Positions 9,832-20,380 of a DNA stretch of 64,000 bases are shown here, one piece after another. Origin of the DNA: Planctomycetota bacterium (GTDB taxonomy: Bacteria > Planctomycetota > Planctomycetia > Pirellulales > PALSA-1355); the NCBI GenBank assembly GCA_003389325.1, contig QQVE01000041.1, forward strand, positions 1-64,000, written 5' to 3'. How positions within the stretch are numbered: position 1 is the stretch's first letter; each line of letters begins with the position of its first letter. The translations under genes and the position numbers were made by a program. The notes under the pieces are model-generated. The model was not told the DNA's origin. It saw nothing but the letters and a program-made list of their open reading frames with translations, and ran no database searches.

Positions 9832-10030
9832 GAGCTCCGAGGTGAGAAAAATGGCGATACGTCCCTGCTGTCCCCGGTGCTGGCGTCATCTTACCAAAGC
9901 GGTACGGGGAGTGACGAGCAGGATTGGGGACCGGGAGTGGGTGAGGACGCGAATGGGGTGCTTGGGCTAAGCCGCAAGCCCGCTGGTCGCCGGGGCGCGG
10001 GCGAGCGGTGGTCGGGCGAGGGCCCAGAAT

Positions 10031-10609
10031 TTAGTGGCCTTTGAGTTCGACGTGGCAGAGGGGGTCGTAGGTGGGGCCGTCGCGGCCCAAGACGCTAGAG
10101 AAGACAACCACCTCGTCGACCAGGCTCACGCCGCCCTCGAAGTCCGCATGCTCCTGAATCAATCGCCCCAGCTCGGGAATGCCCGCGGGGCTCTGCCGCA
10201 CCCGGCCGATGGTGAGGTGGGGACGAAAGCGGCGGTTCTCGCTGCGGTAGCCCAGCTTCGCGAGCTCAAACTCGACGGCGTCGTGCAGTTCGACCATTTT
10301 TTCAGATCCCTCGCCCATGCCCACCCACACGGTGCGCGGGCGGCGCGGGTCGGGAAAGGCGCCGGCCCCCTTGGCCTCGACGTCGAAGCAGGCCAACGGC
10401 TCGACGGCTTCCTTCACCGCGTCGCACACGGCCGGGATCTCGAGCATGTCGATGTTGCCGAGGAACTTGAGCGTCCAGTGCATGTGCGCAGGCTCGACCC
10501 ACTTCACCTTGGCCGGCGCGGCGCGAAGCTCGCCGATCATGCGGGCAGCCCGTTGCTTGATTTCGCCCGGGATTTCGACGGCGATGAACGTGCGGACGAC
10601 GTTGGACAT
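10031..10609 (-). CDS. thpR: RNA 2',3'-cyclic phosphodiesterase (LigT/2H family)
   Basis: 192 aa. Both HxTx motifs of the 2H phosphoesterase superfamily are present: HWTLKFLG and HLTIGRVR. The N-terminus VVRTFIAVEIP is characteristic of ThpR/LigT. The enzyme hydrolyses 2',3'-cyclic phosphates on RNA (family knowledge). A 340-base gap containing the recA promoter separates it from recA and no gene is evident there. ATG at 10609 is the first plausible start. Confidence 0.9.
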   Translation of the reverse strand: MSNVVRTFIAVEIPGEIKQRAARMIGELRAAPAKVKWVEPAHMHWTLKFLGNIDMLEIPAVCDAVKEAVEPLACFDVEAKGAGAFPDPRRPRTVWVGMGEGSEKMVELHDAVEFELAKLGYRSENRRFRPHLTIGRVRQSPAGIPELGRLIQEHADFEGGVSLVDEVVVFSSVLGRDGPTYDPLCHVELKGH

Positions 10610-10699
10610 GGCGTGCTTCGTTATAGCAAAGCGGTGGGGTTTTGCCGACCGCTCGTGAGTGCGTGTGCGGGGCGCGGCATCAAACGGGGTGCTGCTAGC

Positions 10700-10716
10700 G
10701 GCTCACGGAGTGAGCC
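10700..10716. repeat. Palindromic intergenic repeat (GGCTCAC-GGA-GTGAGCC), copy 1
   Basis: A 7-bp stem with a GGA loop. This is one of eight copies in the window. The flanking bases GGCTACTTT are shared with other copies and contain, on the minus strand, the TAG stop codon of the glyoxalase-fold gene. Confidence 0.85.
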
Positions 10717-10718
10717 GG

Positions 10719-11174
10719 CTACTTTGGGCTACTTTGGTGCCAATCATCCCAGGAGACGACGCCGAGTTCGGGACGCGGTGGACCGGGCAGCATGGCGATC
10801 AGCTCGAGCTCGTGGCCGTCGGGGTCGTCGAAGTAGATGGCCACGGCCGGCATCCAGGCGAAGACCATCGGACGGCGCGTGCCGTCGTCGAGGAAGTTGC
10901 GGGCCTTGAGCCCCCGCTCGGTTAGCCACGCGACGCTCCTTTCGTGAACGTCGTCGATCGACGCGCGAAAGGCGAAGTGCTGGGGAACGACTTCCGCGGC
11001 GGGCTTCTCCCATAGCCCGAGCATCGCCTCGCCGCGGCGGCCCATCCACAGAAACGCCACGCGACGTTCATGCTCGATCCGGCCGACTTCGAGCCCCAGC
11101 GTGTCGCGGTAGAAGGCGATCGAGCGCTCGAGGTTGCTGACGTTGATGTGCGTTTCGAACAACCCGGTGATCAT
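10719..11174 (-). CDS. Glyoxalase/VOC superfamily protein
   Basis: 151 aa. A single VOC module pair: THINVSNLERSIAFYRDTLGLEVG at the start, HFAFRASIDDV in the middle and YFDDPDGHELELIAM near the end. The putative metal ligands His (ETHINV), His (PQHFAF) and Glu (HELELI) are present, so metal binding is likely. Substrate cannot be deduced; dioxygenases, glyoxalases and resistance proteins share this fold. Its stop codon falls within palindromic repeat copy 1, suggesting the repeat inserted at or across the 3' end. The pfkB-like gene lies upstream on the same strand, 58 bases away, with repeat copy 2 between them. Confidence 0.85.
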   Translation of the reverse strand: MITGLFETHINVSNLERSIAFYRDTLGLEVGRIEHERRVAFLWMGRRGEAMLGLWEKPAAEVVPQHFAFRASIDDVHERSVAWLTERGLKARNFLDDGTRRPMVFAWMPAVAIYFDDPDGHELELIAMLPGPPRPELGVVSWDDWHQSSPK

Positions 11175-11195
11175 GGCGGATGCAGGCGCTGCTTG

Positions 11196-11212
11196 GGCTC
11201 ACGGAGTGAGCC
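11196..11212. repeat. Palindromic intergenic repeat, copy 2
   Basis: Same 17-base core as copy 1 and in the same orientation, followed by CGGCTCCTA. It lies between the VOC gene and the PfkB gene. Confidence 0.85.
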
Positions 11213-11232
11213 GGCTCCTAAGAAGGCTACGA

Positions 11233-12135
11233 TCAGAACGAGAGCATCTGGCGATAGTCCTTGAGCCGGGCTTCGAGGTCGTCGCGGCCGATGGCCCGCA
11301 TGCGGTCGAGGCTGAAGTCCTCGACGTTGTAGCTGGCCACCACGGTGCCGTAGGCCAGGGCCTGCTTGAGCGTAGCGGGGCTGTGGTCGCGCTGCTCGGT
11401 GAGGTAGCCCATCATGCCGCCGGCGAAGCTGTCGCCAGCGCCGGTGGGGTCAACCACGTCGGGTGTGGGATAGGCGGGCATGACGTACGTTTCGTCCTGG
11501 CTGAAGAACATGGCGCCGTGTTCGCCCTTCTTGATGACCACGAACTTGGGACCCATCTCGCGCACCTTGTGCCCGGCGCGCACCAAGTTCTCGTCGCCGG
11601 TGAGCAGCTTGGCCTCGGCGTCGTTGAGCACCAGCCCGTCGATGCGCTTGAGCATAGCGCAGAGCTCGTCGCGCTGCATGTTGATCCACAGGTCCATCGT
11701 GTCGGCCACCTTGAGCTTGGCCTGGGGGACCTGGTCGAGCACCTTCATCTGGATCACCGGCGAGCCGTTGGCCAGAAACACGTACTGGCAATCCTGGTAC
11801 GAGTCGGGAATGACCGGGTCGAACGTCTCGAACACGTTGAGATGGATCTCGAGCGTCTCGCGGTCGTTCATGTTCGGTTCGTACTTGCCCCGCCAGCGAA
11901 ACGTCTTGGCCCCGGGCACGACTTGCAGACCTGAGGTGTCGATACCCTGATCGGAGAGCAACTTGGTGTGCTCGCTGGGCCAGTCCTCGCCCACCACGCC
12001 CACCAGGCGCACACTGGTGAAGTAGCTGGCCGCGTAGGAGAAGAACGTGGCCGATCCGCCCAGCACGTTATCGCGCGTGGCCGTGGGGGTTTCGACACTG
12101 TCAAAGGCAACCGATCCAACGACCAACAACGACAT
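11233..12135 (-). CDS. PfkB-family carbohydrate/nucleoside kinase
   Basis: 300 aa. The PfkB C-terminal signature DPTGAGDSFAGGMMGYL, with the catalytic Asp, is intact. The N-terminal SVAFDSVETP...NVLGGSATFFSYAA carries the GG substrate-binding motif. Members phosphorylate sugars or nucleosides with ATP; the FFSYAA and SVETP features resemble the adenosine-kinase-like branch, but the substrate is not certain. ATG at 12135 is preceded by GAGGA at good spacing, with an in-frame ATG three codons upstream. The roughly 300 bases up to the redoxin gene hold nothing I can identify. Confidence 0.88.
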   Translation of the reverse strand: MSLLVVGSVAFDSVETPTATRDNVLGGSATFFSYAASYFTSVRLVGVVGEDWPSEHTKLLSDQGIDTSGLQVVPGAKTFRWRGKYEPNMNDRETLEIHLNVFETFDPVIPDSYQDCQYVFLANGSPVIQMKVLDQVPQAKLKVADTMDLWINMQRDELCAMLKRIDGLVLNDAEAKLLTGDENLVRAGHKVREMGPKFVVIKKGEHGAMFFSQDETYVMPAYPTPDVVDPTGAGDSFAGGMMGYLTEQRDHSPATLKQALAYGTVVASYNVEDFSLDRMRAIGRDDLEARLKDYRQMLSF

Positions 12136-12437
12136 CAGGCACATTCCTCGCGCGTTAAAGTGGGTAAGCAGTTGGTTGGCAAAGGCCGCATTATCCCCGT
12201 CGGGACCAACGACAACAAGGAGCCCACCACGCGCCCTGGTGTGCGGTCCCGTGCGCGCTCGCGCCCGGCACCGCGCGCCGTTGCGAGAACGCGCCTTGCC
12301 AGTTGCGGACTTACAACGCTGGTATGCGAATTGCATCACGCTGCCGGCCACACGCGCCGGTCGGCGCCCGGCCGGTCACTTGCTTGGACTGCACCAACTC
12401 GGGCGCAGCAGCCTCTTGGGCAAAGGAGGATCGTCAG

Positions 12438-14768
12438 ATGGGCAAACGGGTTCTCGGGTTTTCGTTGTTGTTGGGCCTCGCTTTTTCCGCACACACGCTA
12501 ACCGCTACCGCCGGCGAGGATTTGCCAGCCGGCAAGGCAGACTCGCCGATCGGCAAGAAGATCGAGGCCTTCGAGGCCCGCGACACCGACGGCAAGCTCT
12601 ACAAGCTGTCCGATTTCGCCGACAGCAAGCTCGTGGTCGTGGCCTTCATGGGCACCGAGTGTCCGCTGGCCAAGCTCTACGGGCCGCGGCTGGCCGACCT
12701 GGCCGATGAGTTCAAGGATCGGGGCGTGGCGATGATCGCCGTCGACTCGAACCAGCAGGACTCGATCGCCGAGATCGCCCACTACGCCCGCCGGCACAAG
12801 ATGCACTTTCCGGTGCTCAAGGACGTGAACAACGTCATCGCCGACCAGTTTGAAGCGATTCGCACGCCCGAGATGTTCGTGCTCGACGCCGACCGCGTGA
12901 TCCAGTACTGGGGACGCGTCGACGATCAGTTCGGCTTCATGGGCAATGGCATCGCCTATCAGCGCACCGAACCCAAGCGGCGCGACCTGGCCGTGGCGCT
13001 CGAAGAGCTGCTGGCCGGCAAGCCCGTAACCGAGGCCGTGACGCTGGCCCAAGGCTGCCACATCGGCCGCGTGAAGGAGCCGGTGGCCGACAGCGAAGTG
13101 ACCTACAGCTCGCACATCGCCAAGGTGTTTAACAACAATTGCGTCTCCTGCCACCGCGAAGGCCAGATCGGTCCCTTCCCGATGACGACCTACGAGCAGT
13201 GCGTCGGCTGGGCCGAGATGATTCGCGAAGTGACCACCCAGCGCCGCATGCCGCCCTGGCACGCCGACCCCGACATCGGGCATTTTGCCAACGATGCCCG
13301 GCTGAGCGACGAGGAGATGGAGCTGATCAACCAGTGGGTCGACAACGGCGCGCCCGAGGGCGATCCGGCCAATCTGCCCGAGCCGCCGGTGTTCCCAGAA
13401 GGCTGGCAGATTCCCGAGCCGGACGAAGTGGTCTACATGGCCGACGAGTCGTTCGAAGTGCCGGCCAGCGGCACGATCGAGTATCAGCGGTTCGTGGTCG
13501 ACCCCGGCTGGGATGAAGACAAGTGGGTGCAGGCCATCGAGTGCGTGCCGGGCAACCCGGCCGTGGTGCACCACATTATCGTGTACCTGGTGCCCCCGGG
13601 CGTCACACCGACCGGCCAGGCCGGCCGGCTGCGTTCCAACTGGCTGGGGGCGTATGCTCCGGGTCTGCGGACCAAGCCGCTCGATTTGGGCTACGCCCGC
13701 TACGTGCAGAAGGGCTCGAAGCTGCTGTTCGAGATGCACTACACGGCCAACGGCTCGGTGCAGGAAGATCGCAGCTACGCGGGCGTGGTGTTTGCCGATC
13801 CCAAGACGGTGAAGAAGGAAGTGGCCGTGCAGAACGCCGCCAACTTCACGTTCAAGATCCCGCCGCACGCTGCTAACCACAAGGTCGAAGCCGACTACCT
13901 CTTCCGTCACGACAGCCTGCTCTTGTCTGTTTCGCCGCACCTGCATCTGCGCGGCAAGGACTTCCGCTACGACCTGGTGTATCCCGACGGCACGACCGAA
14001 ACGGTGCTGTGGATCCCCGGTTACGACTTCGGCTGGCAAACCACCTATGAACTGGCCGAGCCGAAGCGGGTGCCCAAGGGAACGCGGATGCACTGCATCG
14101 CCCACTTCGACAACTCGGAGGACAACCTCGCCAACCCCGATCCCGACGCCGAGGTGACCTGGGGCGAGCAGACCTGGGACGAGATGATGTTCGGCTGGTT
14201 CGAAATGGCCCTGGCCGATCAGGATCTCACCAAGCCGGCCACGGCCAACTCGCAGCGCCTGCAGGAGTTCCTCACCTCGGGCGAGTCGATCGAGCTGGAC
14301 GATCAGCTCAAGGCAATGGCCCACGAGGCGCTTGCTTCGGAGAAGTCGTTCGAGCGGTTCACTTGGCAGTTGATGGAGTTGGTGCCGCAGTTGGATCGGG
14401 TGTGCGTCACGGGCATCGAGCGGAATCGGCTGCGGCTCAAGCTGCTCAACCAGCGGTTGGGCGTGCGGGCTTCGCTGAACAGCCGCTCGACCGTCGTGCG
14501 CACCAAGGGCCAGTCGCTGGCCGCCTATGCCCAGGGGCACGACACGGTCGTGAACCAGGACATGACCGACACCGAGGGCTCGATCATGGCCGGCATGTCG
14601 CGCAAGGACATCCGCTCGAGCATGCACGTGCCGGTGGTGATCGACGGCCAGCAATGCACGGTGAACTTCTGGAGTGCCGAGGCGGGGGCCTTCCCGCCGG
14701 CAGCCGCCAAGCTGTTGGAAGAAGTCGCCCGACTGATGACCGACGGCACCGAGGTCGCTCAAAAGTAG
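12438..14768 (+). CDS. Secreted redoxin / cytochrome c / copper monooxygenase-like / GAF-like fusion protein
   Basis: 776 aa behind a perfect AAAGGAGGA ribosome site. The signal peptide is residues 1-26. Residues about 36-195 are a thioredoxin-like AhpC/redoxin domain (FMGTECPLAKLY, with only one Cys of the usual pair). Residues 235-239 are a CVSCH haem c motif within a small cytochrome-like segment. Residues about 340-590 match the copper type II ascorbate-dependent monooxygenase pattern: H378-H379, H434 (FEMHYT), H501/H503 (HLHLRG) and M551, which correspond to the two copper sites of PHM-type enzymes. Residues about 685-770 look like a GAF domain. It would act in the periplasm; substrate unknown. 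Confidence 0.75.
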   Translation: MGKRVLGFSLLLGLAFSAHTLTATAGEDLPAGKADSPIGKKIEAFEARDTDGKLYKLSDFADSKLVVVAFMGTECPLAKLYGPRLADLADEFKDRGVAMIAVDSNQQDSIAEIAHYARRHKMHFPVLKDVNNVIADQFEAIRTPEMFVLDADRVIQYWGRVDDQFGFMGNGIAYQRTEPKRRDLAVALEELLAGKPVTEAVTLAQGCHIGRVKEPVADSEVTYSSHIAKVFNNNCVSCHREGQIGPFPMTTYEQCVGWAEMIREVTTQRRMPPWHADPDIGHFANDARLSDEEMELINQWVDNGAPEGDPANLPEPPVFPEGWQIPEPDEVVYMADESFEVPASGTIEYQRFVVDPGWDEDKWVQAIECVPGNPAVVHHIIVYLVPPGVTPTGQAGRLRSNWLGAYAPGLRTKPLDLGYARYVQKGSKLLFEMHYTANGSVQEDRSYAGVVFADPKTVKKEVAVQNAANFTFKIPPHAANHKVEADYLFRHDSLLLSVSPHLHLRGKDFRYDLVYPDGTTETVLWIPGYDFGWQTTYELAEPKRVPKGTRMHCIAHFDNSEDNLANPDPDAEVTWGEQTWDEMMFGWFEMALADQDLTKPATANSQRLQEFLTSGESIELDDQLKAMAHEALASEKSFERFTWQLMELVPQLDRVCVTGIERNRLRLKLLNQRLGVRASLNSRSTVVRTKGQSLAAYAQGHDTVVNQDMTDTEGSIMAGMSRKDIRSSMHVPVVIDGQQCTVNFWSAEAGAFPPAAAKLLEEVARLMTDGTEVAQK

Positions 14769-14801
14769 ACGTCAACGCGGATTGCCCATCTGCGCTGTTT
14801 A

Positions 14802-14841
14802 TGCCCCGCGCGTTCGCCCAAGACGCGCGGGGCACTTTTTT
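14802..14841 (+). terminator. Rho-independent terminator after the redoxin fusion gene
   Basis: A perfect 12-bp stem (14802-14813 with 14823-14834), a 9-base loop and a run of six T at 14836-14841. It sits 33 bases after the stop codon of the redoxin fusion and separates it from the phosphofructokinase operon. Confidence 0.9.
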
Positions 14842-14946
14842 GCGCAATGGCTAATCAGGCCCGTTTTCAGTTCGTTTTCCGGCCCCTTTCGTGGCTGCCG
14901 GGGCGCTGTTACTATTTGGGTTTCGCGCTTGCCGGAAACCCCTCGT

Positions 14947-16239
14947 ATGTCCAAAGCCCGCAACATGATCGTCGCCCAGAGCGGCGGTCCCAGCCCGGTC
15001 ATCAATAACAGCCTGCGGGGCATCGTCGAGGCTGCGCGCGAGTTGGACGCGGTGGGCACGGTGTACGGAGCCCGGCACGGCATCGAGGGGGTGCTCAAGG
15101 AGGAGTTGATCGATCTGTCGGCCCAGCCGGCGGAGGAGATTTCGCTGCTGCGGTTCACGCCCGCGGCCGGCTCGATCGGCACTTGCCGTTACAAGCTCAA
15201 GCCGGCCCAGACCGAAGATTTCGAGCGGGCCATCGAGGTGTTCAAGGCTCACGACGTGGGCTACTTCCTGTACATCGGCGGCAACGACTCGATGGACACC
15301 GCCAACAAGGTGGCGGAGCTGGCCCAAAAAAGCGGGCTCGACCTGGTCGGCATCGGCGTGCCCAAGACGATCGACAACGACGTGGGCGACAGCGAGTTCA
15401 AGCTGATCGACCACACGCCGGGCTACGGCTCGGTGGCCAAGTACTGGATGCACATGGTGCAGGCCGCGAACGAAGAGAACGCCGGCTCGTCGCCCGCCGA
15501 TCCGGTGCTGGTGATGCAGGCCATGGGCCGCAAGATCGGCTACATCCCCGCCGCGGCTCGCCTGGCCGATCCGGCCCGCGAGATGCCGCTGCAGATCTAC
15601 CTGGCCGAGAGCCCCTGCACTCTGGAGCAGATGGCCGACCAGGTCAACGACCAGCTCCGCAAAGACGGCCGCTGCATCGTGGTGGTGAGCGAAGGGTTCG
15701 ACGTGGGCTCGATCGGAGAGACGCGCGATTCGTTCGGCCACGTGATGTTCAGCGCCAGCCAGACGACCGTGGCCCAGTCGGTGATCAACTACCTGAACAA
15801 AGTGGGCCTGGCCACCAAGGGCGCGGCCCGGGCCAACGTGCCCGGCACCGATCAGCGGCACGCCATCGCGCTGGCGTCGACCGTGGACCTGGAAGAAGCC
15901 TACCGCAGCGGGCAGTTGGCCGCGTTGTTGGCGGCCCGGGGCGAAAGCGGCTACATGTCGACCATCCTGCGGAACGATCCGCCGATCTACAGCGTCCGCT
16001 ACGACAAGGTGCCGCTGGCCGAGGTGGCGGGCAGCGAGCGGACGTTCCCGGCCGACTGGATCACCAAGAACGGCTTCGACGTGACCGACGACTTTGTGCG
16101 CTATGCCAAGCCGCTGGTGGGCGAGGAGATGCTCTCCATGCCCATCGTCGACGGGCGCTATCGGCTGGCCCGGCTGCAGCCGCTTCACGCCGAGCAGAAA
16201 CTACCGTCCTACGTGCCGCAGGCCGATCGCCCCAAGTAG
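14947..16239 (+). CDS. pfp: 6-phosphofructokinase, pyrophosphate-dependent type
   Basis: 430 aa. The start of the nucleotide/PPi site reads AQSGGPSPVINNS. The phosphoryl-donor motif is GGNDSMD, with Asp where ATP-dependent enzymes have Gly, and the catalytic motif is PKTIDND with Lys before TID; both changes mark PPi-using enzymes (family knowledge). Residues around GYGSVAKYW also agree with the PPi group. It interconverts fructose 6-phosphate and fructose 1,6-bisphosphate. It starts an operon with a HAD phosphatase, gnd and an SDR gene. Confidence 0.85.
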   Translation: MSKARNMIVAQSGGPSPVINNSLRGIVEAARELDAVGTVYGARHGIEGVLKEELIDLSAQPAEEISLLRFTPAAGSIGTCRYKLKPAQTEDFERAIEVFKAHDVGYFLYIGGNDSMDTANKVAELAQKSGLDLVGIGVPKTIDNDVGDSEFKLIDHTPGYGSVAKYWMHMVQAANEENAGSSPADPVLVMQAMGRKIGYIPAAARLADPAREMPLQIYLAESPCTLEQMADQVNDQLRKDGRCIVVVSEGFDVGSIGETRDSFGHVMFSASQTTVAQSVINYLNKVGLATKGAARANVPGTDQRHAIALASTVDLEEAYRSGQLAALLAARGESGYMSTILRNDPPIYSVRYDKVPLAEVAGSERTFPADWITKNGFDVTDDFVRYAKPLVGEEMLSMPIVDGRYRLARLQPLHAEQKLPSYVPQADRPK

Positions 16240-16285
16240 CGTTTCGGCACGCGCGCCTTCGTTCCCGACAATTCGACCTCTCACC

Positions 16286-17152
16286 ATGTACGAGATCACC
16301 CCCGAACACGACTTTCTGGTCGGCATCGACTCCGACGGCTGCGCCTTTGACACGATGGAGGTGAAGCACAAGGAGTGCTTCATCCCCAACATCGTCGAGC
16401 ATTACAAGCTGGCCGGCGTCAGCAAGTATCTGCGCGAGGCAGCCGAGTTCGTGAACCTGTATTCCAAGAGCCGGGGCATCAACCGCTTTCCGGCCTTGAT
16501 CGAGGCGCTCGAGTGGCTCAAGGAGCGCCCCGAGGTGATCGCCCGCAAGGTGGAGATCACGATTCCCCAGGGCGTGGTCGAGTGGATGAAGCGCGAGACC
16601 AAGCTGGGCAACCCGGCGCTCGAGAAGGAAGTCGAGGCCACGGGCGACCCCGATCTGAAGCAGGCCTTGGCCTGGTCGAAGGCCGTGAATGACACGGTGG
16701 GCGACATCGTCAGCGAAGTGCCCCCCTTCCCTTTCGTGCGCGAGAGTCTGGAAAAACTGCAGGCCAGCGCCGACCTGTTCGTCGTGTCGGCCACGCCCAA
16801 CGAGGCGCTTGAGCGCGAGTGGCAGGAGCACGACTTGGCCAAGTACGTGAAGGCCATCTGCGGCCAGGAAACCGGCTCGAAGAAGGAATCGCTGGCCAAC
16901 GCCAAGAAGTATCCGGCCAACCACACGCTGATGATCGGCGACGCGCCGGGCGACTACAAAGCGGCGGTGGCCAACGACGCCCTGTTCTATCCGATCAACC
17001 CCGGACACGAAGAAGCAAGCTGGAAGCGGCTCTACGAAGAGGGCATCGACCGCTTCCTGACGGGCACGTTCGCCGGCGAGTATCAAGACAAACTGTTGGC
17101 GGAGTTCGACGGCTATTTGCCCGAGCTGCCGCCTTGGAAACAAACCGCGTGA
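16286..17152 (+). CDS. HAD-superfamily hydrolase
   Basis: 288 aa. HAD motif I is GIDSDGCAFDTM (nucleophile D15, acid D17), motif II is VVSATP, and motif IV is MIGDAPGDYKAA. A helical cap domain occupies residues about 25-165 (C1-type). It is likely a phosphatase of a sugar phosphate, inferred from its place between phosphofructokinase (46 bases upstream) and 6-phosphogluconate dehydrogenase (33 bases downstream). Exact substrate unknown. Confidence 0.8.
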   Translation: MYEITPEHDFLVGIDSDGCAFDTMEVKHKECFIPNIVEHYKLAGVSKYLREAAEFVNLYSKSRGINRFPALIEALEWLKERPEVIARKVEITIPQGVVEWMKRETKLGNPALEKEVEATGDPDLKQALAWSKAVNDTVGDIVSEVPPFPFVRESLEKLQASADLFVVSATPNEALEREWQEHDLAKYVKAICGQETGSKKESLANAKKYPANHTLMIGDAPGDYKAAVANDALFYPINPGHEEASWKRLYEEGIDRFLTGTFAGEYQDKLLAEFDGYLPELPPWKQTA

Positions 17153-17185
17153 CAACCGGGCCAACCGTGCCCGAGGCTTTGAGCA

Positions 17186-18625
<1,440 letters not shown>

Positions 18626-18631
18626 GGCCTG

Positions 18632-19414
18632 ATGGCGAATTCCTACCTCGAAGACTTGTTCGGGCTCCAGGGCCAGGTGGCCGTCGTCATCGGCGGCACG
18701 GGCGTGCTGGGCGGAGCGCTGGCCGAGGGCCTCGGTGGCGCCGGGGCGAAAGTCGTCGTGGCCGGCGGCAACCAGCAGCGCGGCAAGGCCTGCGTCAAGC
18801 GCATCGTCGACGCCGGCGGCCAGGCGTTGTTTCTGTCGGTCGACGTCAGCCAGCGCCAGAGCATCGAAGAGCTGTTGGCCGCCGCGCTCAAACAGTGCGG
18901 CCAGGTCGACATGCTCGTCAATTGTGCCGGAGTGAATTCGGCCAGCAGCTACGTCGACGCCAGCGACGCGGACTGGCAGCGGGTGATCGACATCAACCTG
19001 ACCGGCACGCACTGGGGCTGCCAGATCTTCGGGGCCCACATGGCCGCACACGGCGGCGGGTCGATCCTGAACATCGGCAGCGTCACCTCGCACCTGCCGC
19101 TCTCGCGGGTGTTCGCCTACAGCGCCTCGAAGGCGGCCGTAGTGAGCCTCACCCAGAACGTGGCCCGGGAGTTCGCGCCCGACGGCGTGCGAGTCAACGC
19201 CCTGTGTCCCGGCTTCTTCCCCGCCGAGCAGAATCGCGCCATCCTCGACGAAACGCGCACCGCCAGCATCATGTCGCAAACGCCGATGGCCCGATTCGGC
19301 GAGCCGGAAGAACTGATCGGCGCCACCCTGTTGCTGCTCTCGAAGAAAGCCGGCAGCTTCATCACCGGCGCGGCCTACTACGTCGACGGCGGGTTCACGG
19401 CGATGCGGTTTTAG
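18632..19414 (+). CDS. Short-chain dehydrogenase/reductase
   Basis: 260 aa. The cofactor loop is GGTGVLGG (residues 21-28), then NCAGVNSASS and the catalytic YSASKAAV. The C-terminus YYVDGGFTAMRF is typical of classical SDRs. The MARFGEPEELIGATLLLLS segment resembles sugar-acid reductases such as fructuronate or gluconate dehydrogenases, and the position in a pentose-phosphate operon supports a sugar-acid substrate, but this is inference. Confidence 0.82.
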   Translation: MANSYLEDLFGLQGQVAVVIGGTGVLGGALAEGLGGAGAKVVVAGGNQQRGKACVKRIVDAGGQALFLSVDVSQRQSIEELLAAALKQCGQVDMLVNCAGVNSASSYVDASDADWQRVIDINLTGTHWGCQIFGAHMAAHGGGSILNIGSVTSHLPLSRVFAYSASKAAVVSLTQNVAREFAPDGVRVNALCPGFFPAEQNRAILDETRTASIMSQTPMARFGEPEELIGATLLLLSKKAGSFITGAAYYVDGGFTAMRF

Positions 19415-19420
19415 GCTTTC

Positions 19421-19470
19421 GACGAGGAAGGAAACGCAAAGACGCAGAGGCGCCAAGACGCAAGGAAAAG
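19421..19470. repeat. CGCAAAGACGC-type repeat, copy 1
   Basis: About 45-50 bases with repeated AAGACGC/AAAGACGC units, directly after the SDR stop. An inverted copy lies at 19555-19600 and a further copy at 20381-20420. Repeats of this type are common between genes in several phyla (general knowledge). Confidence 0.75.
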
Positions 19471-19554
19471 CGCAGAAGAACACAAGGACGAACGGTTTCG
19501 GCCCTCTACCGTGTCACGCCGGCTTCACGCTATCGCGCAAGAGTAAATGAATGC

Positions 19555-19600
19555 ACTTCGCGTCTTTGCGCCTTCGCGTCTTTGCGTTTCCTTCCTCGTC
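19555..19600. repeat. CGCAAAGACGC-type repeat, copy 2 (inverted)
   Basis: Inverted relative to copy 1 and in the same orientation as copy 3. All copies share the end TTTGCGTTTCCTTCCTCGTC. It adjoins the degenerate 3' end of the HEPN gene. Confidence 0.75.
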
Positions 19601-19710
19601 ATCCGCAAGGCAGATTTCGCCAGGACGGCTACTTGCCCTCTGTAATCTAGCCAGCGTCGGTTCTCCGCCGCGGCGAAGTCGAGAGCGTAGTCCGCCTTCA
19701 CGCGGCGGCT

Positions 19711-19944
19711 CTAAAGATCGCTCAACAGGTAGGACGCCGCAAGCGCTTTGTCGTTACGAGCCAGCATCCGCTGAACTTCACCATGCTCGCGAGGAGGTTG
19801 TAATCCCGCTGCGATGAGAAAGTTCACTGCTGTGTGATACGCACCGTAGTAGGCACGACTGGTCGCCGAACGGCGCTCCGCGGCGCTGGCATCGACTCCC
19901 GCCGCGAGGCGGCCGGCCAGCACGATGAATTCATTCGGCTTCAT
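19711..19944 (-). pseudogene. HEPN-domain protein gene, interrupted by an in-frame stop
   Basis: 77 aa are readable from ATG 19944: MKPNEFIVLAGRLAAG, then the HEPN core ATSRAYYGAYHTAVNFL and SYLLSDL before TAG at 19711. Continuing in the same frame past the TAG gives SRRVKADYALDFAAAENRRW, which fits the expected HEPN C-terminus (family pattern: D-L-x-x-x-R-x-x-A-D-Y). This suggests a nonsense change in a once longer gene of about 105-115 codons. The start overlaps the end of the upstream gene by 14 bases. HEPN proteins of this type are often RNases or toxin partners. The 3' flank runs into repeat copy 2. Confidence 0.6.
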
Positions 19945-20233
19945 CGCAGTGGACGTCAAGCCGAAAGTAGTTGGACGGATTCGGGCAGAGTTCAGCTACT
20001 CGGCGATGCCATTGGATGACCTTGTCACGAACACCCTTCCACGGCCCGGCGGCCGAGACGGTGAACACGACATAGTGGTTGGCGGGCTCGGAAGGATCGT
20101 GCTCCTCGGCAAAACTGACCGGGCCGGGGAAGAATTCACCGGTCAGCTTCTTGATTCTTTCGAGAACGCCCGCCGGTAGAGAATGCTGTGTGTCCGGCGG
20201 AGAGAACGAAGGAAGATTTCCCGTTTGTGACAT
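19931..20233 (-). CDS. Conserved hypothetical protein paired with the HEPN gene
   Basis: 100 aa from ATG 20233, preceded by GAGG. The core AEEHDPSEPANHYVVFTVSAAG and WHRRVAELCPNPSNYFRLDV resembles small proteins encoded beside HEPN genes in Planctomycetes and cyanobacteria, recalled from family patterns only. Its stop overlaps the HEPN start by 14 bases, so translation is probably coupled. It may be the antitoxin-like partner, but no function is established. Confidence 0.6.
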   Translation of the reverse strand: MSQTGNLPSFSPPDTQHSLPAGVLERIKKLTGEFFPGPVSFAEEHDPSEPANHYVVFTVSAAGPWKGVRDKVIQWHRRVAELCPNPSNYFRLDVHCDEAE

Positions 20234-20380
20234 GCGGCCCACGCCTCATGTTCGAGATTGTACAGAAGCGCCCACTACTCTCAGTTTGTCACACCGCTAC
20301 ATGCGAGGCAACTGCGGCTCCGCAACCAACAACCACGAATTCGAGAAGAAAACCTACAGACCGCCCATGTGAATCAAAAT

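Noticed and set aside
12498..14762. A 754-codon open frame on the minus strand opposite the redoxin fusion
   Set aside because: Composition of a mirror frame (rich in His, Val, Leu, Gly); the plus-strand gene has a signal peptide, motifs and an excellent ribosome site.
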